NCBI GenBank assembly: GCA_000496215.1 | Contig: KI543219.1 | Coordinates: 81,281 to 107,885 of the forward strand | Direction: 5' to 3' | Length of the DNA stretch: 26,605 bases | From: an uncultured archaeon A07HN63 | Lineage (GTDB): Archaea > Halobacteriota > Halobacteria > Halobacteriales > Haloferacaceae | Shown: positions 7,441 through 13,894 of the stretch, in pieces | How positions within the stretch are numbered: the stretch's first letter is position 1 | Layout of the letters: each line of letters opens with the position of its first letter | Notes under the pieces: generated by a model | Told to the model about the DNA's origin: nothing | Databases searched by the model: none | The model's input: the letters and a program-made list of their open reading frames with translations, nothing else | Translations under genes and position numbers: made by a program

Positions 7441-8514
7441 CGTATCCACGATATACAGCGTGAGTCTCGACGCGCTGATGCTATCCCCGGCTTCATGTTT
7501 GACAGTGACGACATCATTCTCCGCATCATGACTGAATCCCCAGGTAATGAACTCTTGGCGATACACGTTCCCGGACTGCCCAATCGCCATGTGATTGAAT
7601 GGGTTGTCGCTCGCGATGGTTCTGAATTCTTCGGGCCGTATCTTTGCGAGTAGCGAGACCAGTTGTCCAGTTTGTTCGATATCGATTCGTGTCGGATCCA
7701 ACGCAGAGGCAGATTGCGCGATATGGTTTTCAATCTCACTGCGGGTAATATTGACATCGTCCGGAAAGAGCAAGAGCCAGCGTGGATACACATGTGAATC
7801 GTCTGTATTGATCGTGAGCCCCTCTAAATCCGCCTGTTGCCCGTTTATTTCGGTTCGTGTCCCGCCGACGTGTGTAACCGGCGCAGCACCGGCAGCGTCG
7901 ATGATTTGTGCCAGATCGTCATTGGCCTCGTGCCACCGCTGTACTCTCCCGGCGCCAACGTCAATGAACCGCTTGATTTCGTCAATAGGGTCGGATCCAA
8001 ACCCTGAATAGATGATCCGTTCGGCCCCGATCCCGACAGTCCGTCTCATATCATCTCGTTTGTAGATATCATATCCACTATATTCATCAAACTGCTCGTA
8101 GCTTGTTTTCGAAATTGTCTGGCTGACTTTGTCAGCATCCACATCGACACTACCGACAGTGTGTCCGTTTGCACAGAGCAACCAGTCGAATTCATCGAAA
8201 TCCATCCCGATGTAATCGATGTTTCGTTTCGTGTAATGGCCACCATACGGGGCCCCAAACAGTGACTGTCCCCGGTTGGATGGTTCGACGTACTCGATAC
8301 GAGTAACCGACAATGGGTATCCCTGCGGCTCCGGAAGCCACTCCCGATAGAATGGATCACTCTGTGAGGGCTGGTCGACCGTACCGTATCTAATTCGCTG
8401 ACCGAAAGCCGGTAACGTTGAGCAGCCTGATAACAGCCCGATAGCTCCAAGGCCTACGCCGGTAAGTGCCTGTCTTCGACCAATACCGTTTTGCGATGTT
8501 TGATCGTCTCGCAT
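7375..8514 (-). CDS. Tat lipoprotein of unknown function, C-terminus frameshifted
   Basis: A 379-residue exported lipoprotein as read. Its twin-arginine motif is at residues 13-14 (GIGRRQALTG) and the lipobox LLSGC ends at Cys31. The mature part resembles a group of haloarchaeal Tat lipoproteins that carry motifs such as GSVDVDADKVSQTIS...YDIYK followed by GAERIIYSG. I recognise the pattern but know no function. Near the end comes an Ig-like strand VVTVKHEAGDSISASRLTLYIVD, then the frame runs into unlikely residues and stops; the natural continuation is in another frame (7238-7440). A TATA-like TTTATACT (8534-8541) lies 20-28 bases before the ATG. The corrected stop almost touches the extended start of regulator B, suggesting one operon. 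Confidence 0.8.
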   Translation of the reverse strand: MRDDQTSQNGIGRRQALTGVGLGAIGLLSGCSTLPAFGQRIRYGTVDQPSQSDPFYREWLPEPQGYPLSVTRIEYVEPSNRGQSLFGAPYGGHYTKRNIDYIGMDFDEFDWLLCANGHTVGSVDVDADKVSQTISKTSYEQFDEYSGYDIYKRDDMRRTVGIGAERIIYSGFGSDPIDEIKRFIDVGAGRVQRWHEANDDLAQIIDAAGAAPVTHVGGTRTEINGQQADLEGLTINTDDSHVYPRWLLLFPDDVNITRSEIENHIAQSASALDPTRIDIEQTGQLVSLLAKIRPEEFRTIASDNPFNHMAIGQSGNVYRQEFITWGFSHDAENDVVTVKHEAGDSISASRLTLYIVDTTAKDAKSGILKPQNSLPIHTR

Positions 8515-8533
8515 GAGCAGTTCTTCAGTGTAC

Positions 8534-8541
8534 AGTATAAA
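8534..8541 (-). promoter_or_regulatory. TATA-like element of the Tat lipoprotein gene
   Basis: TTTATACT on the minus strand lies 20-28 bases before the ATG at 8514, the spacing expected for a leaderless haloarchaeal transcript. Confidence 0.4.
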
Positions 8542-8666
8542 GACACCACAAGGTGAGTCACAGTTTCAGGGTTTGGTAGAAAGGTTTTAATATTATAAAA
8601 TCCCGTAGCCAGGGTATCTATCTATATTACCAACAGAGGAAACGCAGATAAGCAAGATATCCGATC

Positions 8667-9104
8667 TCAGATCCGGGATCCGATATAAATCGCACAGACG
8701 ATGCCGAACCGACTCATAAGATACAGAATCGCAAATATAACGCCGGTCACCGGATGATAAATAAAGAGGAGACTGTAGGTGCCAAGCAGAATTAGCTGAC
8801 CGATTAGTCTGGTCGCCCACGAGTAGTCTGGTTGGTCGAGCCAGTCTCGATACTGTACGAGATACGGTGGGGTGGCCCCAAGTATAATCCCGGGGATAGC
8901 TCCCAGAAAGACCGCCAGTGCTTTCGACGACGGCTCTGGCTGAAGCGTGGCGAGACGCGTTGCGGCCAGCAGCCAAAATATAATGCCAAACTGAATAGTC
9001 TTCAAACCGAGGCCAAGCAAACTGAGCAGGGCAGTTCTCGTTTCGGCGTAATTAATCGATTCACCATGGAGCCGCTCGGCCAGTGAGGCGGTTTGGTCGG
9101 TCAT
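8667..9104 (-). CDS. Hypothetical membrane protein, about four TM segments
   Basis: A 145-residue membrane protein with hydrophobic segments at about 25-50, 61-77, 97-113 and 116-143. No known domain is recognised. The gene follows the small membrane gene at 9121-9327 after 16 bases on the same strand, so both are likely read from the promoter near 9351-9360. Nothing in the sequence suggests an enzyme or transporter family. Confidence 0.65.
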   Translation of the reverse strand: MTDQTASLAERLHGESINYAETRTALLSLLGLGLKTIQFGIIFWLLAATRLATLQPEPSSKALAVFLGAIPGIILGATPPYLVQYRDWLDQPDYSWATRLIGQLILLGTYSLLFIYHPVTGVIFAILYLMSRFGIVCAIYIGSRI

Positions 9105-9120
9105 GCTAGATGTGTATCAA

Positions 9121-9327
9121 TTATCGGAACCACGAGATTACCGAGCCAGCCAGGAGGAACAGACCGACAGTAATCAACGCCCCACCAGTCCACAGCGACT
9201 CGTCGAGCATGAGCACGCCAGCTGCTGTCGCCACGGCCCCGATAACGAATGCAAGAATCTTCCATACGCTGTTTGGAATGAATTCTACGACGACATCCAG
9301 AAGCAACTCAAGTATCTCATCGATCAT
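9121..9327 (-). CDS. Small two-TM membrane protein
   Basis: A 68-residue protein: an acidic amphipathic N-terminus (MIDEILELLLDVVVEFI), a first hydrophobic helix (about 24-40), a short turn DESLWTGG, and a second helix (about 49-65) ending ISWFR. It is first in a two-gene unit with 8667-9104. A TATA-like GACATATACT (9351-9360, minus) lies 24-33 bases before its ATG, which supports this start and shows the gene is real despite its size. Confidence 0.65.
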   Translation of the reverse strand: MIDEILELLLDVVVEFIPNSVWKILAFVIGAVATAAGVLMLDESLWTGGALITVGLFLLAGSVISWFR

Positions 9328-9350
9328 GGTCCGGCGGTGTATGACGGATG

Positions 9351-9360
9351 AGTATATGTC
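9351..9360 (-). promoter_or_regulatory. TATA-like element of the 9327-8667 unit
   Basis: GACATATACT on the minus strand, 24-33 bases before the ATG at 9327. The same 219-base intergenic region also holds the divergent promoter for the halocyanin-like copy B. Confidence 0.4.
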
Positions 9361-9499
9361 TGGTTAAGAAGCAAGGCAGTGTTTCAGAATGAGCAAACCG
9401 GGGCCACGGTTGGGTGCTGGTAGACTGAATTCACTCATCGCTCACGGGAAGGGCGGCTATCGTCCGTCGAATCAAGATAGCTACGCCTCTATCTGATCC

Positions 9500-9522
9500 T
9501 GAAACACCCATTATGGATATAA
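9500..9522 (+). promoter_or_regulatory. Promoter of halocyanin-like copy B
   Basis: TGAAACAC (9500-9507), 7 bases, GGATATAA (9515-9522), then a TTCGAATTTTCG block before the ATG at 9547. The same blocks in the same spacing precede copy A, including a TTCGTATTTTCG block, so promoter and gene were duplicated together. Confidence 0.6.
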
Positions 9523-9546
9523 GTCAATTCGAATTTTCGTCTCGCT

Positions 9547-10086
9547 ATGAGCGATACAGGATTAACAGGGACGACCAGACGGCAATTCCTCGCGGTTGCT
9601 GGTACAGGCGTTCTCAGTTGGTGTGCTGGCTGCGTCAATGTGAGTGTTGATTCTGATATCGGTGAAGACGCAAGTTACGATGGCTATCTCTCGGATGCCA
9701 ACGGGTACGATGGATTTCAGGCCGACGGCGACAAACGATACGGTGTCGTCAGACGGATAGACACCGACCGGGTGCAGATCAAGGTCGGCAGCCCGACTGA
9801 CAGTGGTCTTTTGAGTAATCGGATTGGAACAGGTGGACCGTCTGGTCCGATTGAGAACGCATTTCTCCCAGCAGCCATCGAAATTTCTCCCGGGACCACC
9901 GTTGAGTGGGTCTGGACCGGCGATGGCGGCCGGTATAACGTTGTTGCCAAGGATGGGTCGTTTGCAAGCGGGTACCATACTGAACAGGGTGTAACGTTCA
10001 CACACACGTTCGAGGACAGCGGCGTGACACGGTATCATTCCGAGTCACATGAGCAGATGAAAGGCGTCGTGGACGTGATCAACTGA
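9547..10086 (+). CDS. Halocyanin-like Tat lipoprotein, copy B (degenerate copper site)
   Basis: A 179-residue paralogue of copy A, identical in length. It has Tat motif RRQFL (11-15), a lipobox with Cys29 and the cupredoxin segment PGTTVEWVWTGDGGRYNVV. Tyr130 again stands where halocyanins have a copper His, and Ser165 where they have Cys; His168 and Met171 are kept. The loss of both ligands therefore predates the duplication and is maintained, which argues for a new function and against decay. The stop is two bases before the ATG of a DUF6498-like membrane protein (10089), so the two form an operon and may act together at the membrane. Substitutions concentrate in the signal peptide and surface positions while the core is nearly unchanged. 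Confidence 0.87.
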   Translation: MSDTGLTGTTRRQFLAVAGTGVLSWCAGCVNVSVDSDIGEDASYDGYLSDANGYDGFQADGDKRYGVVRRIDTDRVQIKVGSPTDSGLLSNRIGTGGPSGPIENAFLPAAIEISPGTTVEWVWTGDGGRYNVVAKDGSFASGYHTEQGVTFTHTFEDSGVTRYHSESHEQMKGVVDVIN

Positions 10087-10088
10087 CC

Positions 10089-10895
10089 ATGGAACCATTC
10101 GAAACGCTGTCCCTTCCACACATCTCGTTGCCTGACGCAAAGTCAGTTTCAGTGGTGGTGGCCAATGCGATACCTGTTATCGGGCTGCTCGCGTTCGATA
10201 TGTCGGCAGCAGCGCTACTGACGTTTTACTGGCTCGAACTCGGCGTGCTTTCGATCTGGGCTATCGTGCGAGCCCTGTTTGCCGGCAAGCGACCCACTAA
10301 ACAGACCGAACGCGAAGCCTTCAGCGGTTCTCAGTGGGCAACGTTCCGGGTTATTGCATCGAGTAGCGTATTCGATCGGTGGCGGGATTCGTTTTCCATC
10401 GACCACAGCTGGAAGGACATCCGTGTCACCATTCCACGAACCGATGTTGGTATCTATCTCGGAACGATTCCCGCGCTTGTGTTCGTGATCTTCTTTCTTG
10501 CTGTGGTGTGGGTTGGCTTTGGCGGTGTTGTCGCCGGTCCGGTCCTTGCCGCGACCAATGCCACCGATCTACCGGTGTGGGTACTCACCGGTACCGGAGT
10601 CGTTTTTCTGAGTGAGGGAGGTCAAACAGCCCGAGACTATTTTTACGGAGGCCGCTACCGCGAGACATCCGTCTCGATGGCTTTCAAACAGGTATTTTAC
10701 CAGGGGTTGATCATGGTTGCTGCCGGATTGGTGGTCTTACTGATCGCATATGAATTTGCGGAAGGTAGAGCAGTCAGTGTCGAGGGAGCAGCCAGTGGCC
10801 CACTCATCTTCCTTGCTGTCGCTGGCAAGTTCTTCATCGAACTCACGATGCACTATCTCGACAGGCTCGATGAACCACTTCGAGAGAAAATTTGA
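10089..10895 (+). CDS. DUF6498-like membrane protein
   Basis: A 268-residue multi-pass membrane protein, paralogous to the N-terminal part of the protein at 4160-5449 but without its PH-like tail. Features include an N-terminal helix VVVANAIPVIGLLAF, FYWLELGVLSIWAIVRALFAGK, a loop with IPRTDVGIYLGTIPALVFV, and EGGQTARDYFYGGRYRE. The last is probably a cytoplasmic loop shared by the family. About seven hydrophobic segments are present. It starts two bases after the stop of the halocyanin-like copy B, and is probably translated from the same message. The conserved charged loop next to membrane helices could bind a ligand or partner, but nothing identifies it. Confidence 0.75.
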   Translation: MEPFETLSLPHISLPDAKSVSVVVANAIPVIGLLAFDMSAAALLTFYWLELGVLSIWAIVRALFAGKRPTKQTEREAFSGSQWATFRVIASSSVFDRWRDSFSIDHSWKDIRVTIPRTDVGIYLGTIPALVFVIFFLAVVWVGFGGVVAGPVLAATNATDLPVWVLTGTGVVFLSEGGQTARDYFYGGRYRETSVSMAFKQVFYQGLIMVAAGLVVLLIAYEFAEGRAVSVEGAASGPLIFLAVAGKFFIELTMHYLDRLDEPLREKI

Positions 10896-10987
10896 GACGG
10901 TAAATATGCACTTCAGCCCGGTTGCTGATCGATATACATAGACACCATATCGATGCTATCTTACTCTCACCGGCTGCAGATTGCGAT

Positions 10988-11314
10988 ATGCGTCCCGCCC
11001 TCCGATATGCGGTTTCGATAGCTGTTGGACTGGCTGTAACGATTCTCGTCGGGGAATTGGCTTCGGGAGACTGGTTTATTACAATCTCGCTGATACCGCT
11101 CTATGCAGCTGCAACATCGATGGGTATCGCGCATCGCGAGCGGTGGATGCAATCCAGCGATAATTCCCCATCAAGGGCGGGGGCCGCTGTTGGCGGGTTT
11201 GGCGCACTCACCGGGGGCGCACTGATACGGACATCGATACCAGCCGCTGCTGCAGGATTCGGATTACTGATCCTCGGCATGGCAGCAGCTATTGCTATGA
11301 TTGATGAACTGTGA
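10988..11314 (+). CDS. Hypothetical membrane protein, three TM segments
   Basis: A 108-residue protein with hydrophobic segments at about 7-22, 30-46 and 82-103, joined by a polar loop containing AHRERWMQSSDNSPSRAG. The second half is rich in Gly and Ala. I use the ATG at 10988; the frame is open from a TTG at 10922, but the extra residues lack protein-like character. A weak AT-rich stretch lies near 10955-10967. It is the last gene of the lower-GC zone. No family recognised. Confidence 0.6.
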   Translation: MRPALRYAVSIAVGLAVTILVGELASGDWFITISLIPLYAAATSMGIAHRERWMQSSDNSPSRAGAAVGGFGALTGGALIRTSIPAAAAGFGLLILGMAAAIAMIDEL

Positions 11315-11518
11315 TCAATGCTATTGAGCAGAATCACATTCACGAATAATCAGAGCACTGTGTGAGATATGTGCTGTCCATCTTGTACGGCACGTTCTAA
11401 CGGAATCCGGATGAGAATACCCCGCTAGCGATGAGAAAATTACCCCGGTTTATTACCCCTGACGAATTTGGCAGTGTGCTCCGGATAAAAATAGTCTCAG
11501 ATCGGTTGCGCGACTATC
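11315..11518. other. Intergenic junction between lower-GC and higher-GC zones
   Basis: About 200 bases between convergent genes with no open frame worth calling. GC rises clearly on the far side. I saw no tRNA, direct repeat or integrase that would mark an attachment site. Confidence 0.5.
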
Positions 11519-11914
11519 TCAGGCGTCGATATCGGCTTCGTTTTTTCTGAGCACCGTGATTTCGGCCGCCGGTTCGGGATGGGTGATCTTGAACCCGGTC
11601 CGGGTTTCGGTGACGCCGCGGGTGCTGACCTCGTCTTCCTCCTCGTTTGGCTGATAGGGGCTGTCGGCATCGGACGGCTGATACGGGCTATCGGCCTCGT
11701 AGGGGCTGTCGCCGCTTGGCTGATACGGGCTGTCGTCGTCGGGGTCCGGTTTCTCCTCGCTCATCTCCTCCGGCGGGAAGTAGACGCGTTCGCCGCTCTC
11801 GGACTGGATGACGACAGCGACCTCGGTGTCACCGGTCACGTCGATCTCGGTTTCGCCGTCCTCGATACGCGTCGTGTACTCGACGGCCGGGGCCGTCACT
11901 GCTGCCTCGCTCAT
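11519..11914 (-). CDS. Small acidic protein with DSPYQP repeats
   Basis: A 131-residue soluble acidic protein of unknown function. The N-terminal 50 residues look like a small beta domain (EYTTRIEDGETEIDVTGDTEVAVVI then ERVYFPPEE). Four copies of a DSPYQP-like unit follow at residues 61-67, 69-74, 75-81 and 84-90. The C-terminal segment (GVTETRTGFKITHPEPAAEI ending VLRKNEAD) looks conserved. I recall similar haloarchaeal proteins with SPYQ repeats but no assigned role. I choose the ATG at 11914; the frame runs open to 12289 only because it mirrors the RPA gene. It is divergent from the RPA operon with 124 bases between start codons, so shared regulation is possible. Confidence 0.78.
   Translation of the reverse strand: MSEAAVTAPAVEYTTRIEDGETEIDVTGDTEVAVVIQSESGERVYFPPEEMSEEKPDPDDDSPYQPSGDSPYEADSPYQPSDADSPYQPNEEEDEVSTRGVTETRTGFKITHPEPAAEITVLRKNEADIDA
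11645..11734 (-). repeat. Tandem DSPYQP-coding repeats
   Basis: Four near-repeats of a 6-7 codon unit (DSPYQPS, DSPYEA, DSPYQPS, DSPYQPN) inside the small acidic protein. The plus strand shows the recurring GGCTGATACGGGCT-type block. Such units probably form a disordered linker with regularly spaced tyrosines. Confidence 0.7.
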
Positions 11915-12038
11915 ACTCGCCTCTGTGACGGGCAGCCACTTAGGGATTCCCCGCGGGACCGGTGGGCAGGAGCCACCGCCGTTGTGCTCGGTGTCGCCGC
12001 GGCAACAGTTTTGATGCTCGGGGGCGAAGCGCGGTGTG

Positions 12039-13316
12039 ATGGACGTAGACAAGCATGCCGAGGAGCTTGCCTCCACTCTCGGCGTTGACAAACAGGAGGC
12101 CAAAGAGGATCTCGAATCGTTGCTCCAGTACAGCGTGCCGCTGGAGGAAGCCAAACAGAGCGTGCGCCGGAAACACAGTGACGGCGACGGCTCCGAAACC
12201 GACGCCCAGCCAGAATCGCTCCCACTCGATGAGATCACGACCGGTCTGAACAACGTCACCGTCACGGTGCGTGTGCTCACCGTCGGCACCCGTCGAATCC
12301 AGTATCAGGGCGACGAACAGACCATCCGCGAGGGCCGGCTCGGCGACGGCACTGGGACCATCTCCTACACCGCCTGGCAGGATTTCGGCTTCGAGGCCGG
12401 CGACTCGCTGGTCGTTGGCAACGCCGGCGTCCGCGAGTGGGAGGGCGAGCCGGAACTCAATCTCGGTGCCTCGACGTCGGTCGCCATGGCCGACGAACCC
12501 GTCGATACTGACGCCACGGTCGGCGGCGACAGCGACCTCATCGACCTCTCACCCGGTGATCGCGGGCGCAACATCGAGGTCACCGTCGAGGAGGTCGAAC
12601 GCCGGACCATCGACGGCCGCGACGGCGAGACGGAGATTCTCTCTGGGGTTCTCGCCGACGACACCGCGCGGCTTCCGTTCACCGACTGGGACCCCCACGA
12701 CGCCGTCGAGACCGGCAGCAGTTGCCGGATTGAGGACGTGTACATCCGGGAGTACCGCGGCTCGCCGTCGATCAACGTCTCCGAGTTCTCGACGGTGACG
12801 CCGCTGTCGGAGCCGGTCGAGGCGACCGATTCGGCCCCGGAGCTCTCGCTTGCGGCGGCCGTCGACAGCGGCGGGCTGTTCGACGTCGAGGTCGTCGCCA
12901 ACGTGCTCGAAGTGCGCGATGGCTCGGGACTCATTGAACGCTGCCCGGAGTGTGGGCGAGTTATCCAGAACGACCAGTGTCGGTCGCATGGCGCGGTCGA
13001 CGGCGAGGACGACCTCCGGATCAAGGCGATTCTCGACGACGGCACCGAGACGGTCACCGCGATCATCGGCACAGAGCTGACCGAGGAAATCTACGGTGGC
13101 GGCGTCGAGGCCGCCAAGGAGGCCGCCCGCGACGCGATGGACAAGGCGGTCGTCGCCGACGCGATCCGGGAGGAGCTCGTCGGCGACAGCTATCGCGTTC
13201 GTGGGAGTCTCTCTATCGACGAGTACGGCGCGAATCTCACGGTCGAGGCCTTCGAGCCGGCCGATGATGATCCAGCGGCGCGGGCAACAGCCGTACTCGC
13301 GGGGGTGCGCCAATGA
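12039..13316 (+). CDS. rpa1: Replication protein A (single-strand DNA-binding protein)
   Basis: A 425-residue haloarchaeal RPA that coats single-stranded DNA in replication and repair. A helical N-terminus (1-45) is followed by three OB folds. OB1 is about 70-148 (VTVTVRVLTVGTRRI ... GTISYTAWQD). OB2 is about 178-256 (IEVTVEEVERRTI ... INVSEFSTV). OB3 is about 280-405 and contains a zinc-binding element with Cys302, Cys305, Cys314 and His317 (CPECGRVIQNDQCRSH). The GTG one codon earlier (12036) is an alternative start. The stop overlaps the ATG of rpap1 (ATGA). In Haloferax, rpa1 is co-transcribed with rpap1 and rpe, and the same order is seen here. The assignment to RPA1 rather than RPA3 rests on this gene order and the zinc finger. 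Confidence 0.95.
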   Translation: MDVDKHAEELASTLGVDKQEAKEDLESLLQYSVPLEEAKQSVRRKHSDGDGSETDAQPESLPLDEITTGLNNVTVTVRVLTVGTRRIQYQGDEQTIREGRLGDGTGTISYTAWQDFGFEAGDSLVVGNAGVREWEGEPELNLGASTSVAMADEPVDTDATVGGDSDLIDLSPGDRGRNIEVTVEEVERRTIDGRDGETEILSGVLADDTARLPFTDWDPHDAVETGSSCRIEDVYIREYRGSPSINVSEFSTVTPLSEPVEATDSAPELSLAAAVDSGGLFDVEVVANVLEVRDGSGLIERCPECGRVIQNDQCRSHGAVDGEDDLRIKAILDDGTETVTAIIGTELTEEIYGGGVEAAKEAARDAMDKAVVADAIREELVGDSYRVRGSLSIDEYGANLTVEAFEPADDDPAARATAVLAGVRQ

Positions 13317-13894
13317 GCGCAGATGGCGGCGACACGAATGGCGATACCGATACGGCCGACGGCGACAGCACCAGCAACGAGAGCACCGATTCCGGACCCG
13401 GCAGCCGCGAGGTGGCCTACCGGCCGCTGGCCACCGAGTTCGACGACGCCGACTTCTCGTATGCCGAGAGCGACGAGGAACGCGCGCCGAACTACGTCGT
13501 CACGCCGACGGGACTGCGCGTCAATCGCCTGTTCGCCGTCGGCGTGCTGACCGAGGTCGAGCGGCTCAACAGCGACACCCTGCGCGGCCGGATTGTCGAC
13601 CCGACGGGGGCGTTTGTCACCTACGCCGGCCAGTACCAGCCAGAGGCACAGGCGTCTCTCGACGGTGCTGATACCCCATCGTTCGTGGCGCTCACCGGCA
13701 AAGCCCGCACCTTCGAGCCGGACGATGCCGACCGAATCTTCACCTCGGTTCGCCCCGAGAGTGTGAGCGAGGTCACCGCCGACACTCGCGACCGCTGGAC
13801 CGTCTCGGCCGCAGAAGCGACGCTCGACCGCTCGCTATCTTCGCCGAGGCACTGGCTGCCGATCACCGAGGCGACGAACTCAGGGGCGCATTGA
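13313..13894 (+). CDS. rpap1: RPA-associated protein RPAP, N-terminal part (frameshifted)
   Basis: A 193-residue reading frame covering most of the COG3390 domain of the RPA-associated protein (REVAYRPLATEFDDADFSYAE ... RVNRLFAVGVLTEVE ... LTGKARTFEPDD ... VSAAEATLDRS). RPAPs bind their cognate RPA. The last 22 residues after TLDR do not fit the family. From about 13829 the natural continuation (LAIFAEALAADHRGDELRGAL) is in the frame of the next entry. One missing base, most simply CC read as C in GACCGCTCGC, explains the break. The real gene probably spans 13313-15123. The start overlaps the rpa1 stop, so the two are translationally coupled. The truncated product, if real, would lack the linker and C-terminal domain. 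Confidence 0.85.
   Translation: MSADGGDTNGDTDTADGDSTSNESTDSGPGSREVAYRPLATEFDDADFSYAESDEERAPNYVVTPTGLRVNRLFAVGVLTEVERLNSDTLRGRIVDPTGAFVTYAGQYQPEAQASLDGADTPSFVALTGKARTFEPDDADRIFTSVRPESVSEVTADTRDRWTVSAAEATLDRSLSSPRHWLPITEATNSGAH

Noticed and set aside
10922..10987. TTG-started extension of the 10988 gene
   Set aside because: The added residues (His-rich, then LLSPAADCD) lack a plausible role, and the ATG at 10988 begins directly before the first membrane helix.
11915..12289. Upstream extension of the 11519-11914 gene
   Set aside because: The extra 125 residues lie antisense to the start of rpa1 and have no protein-like pattern; the ATG at 11914 fits the family.
13820..13894. Programmed -1 frameshifting in rpap1
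   Set aside because: There is no slippery heptamer or downstream structure, and other unrelated genes in the window have similar breaks, so an indel is the simpler reading.
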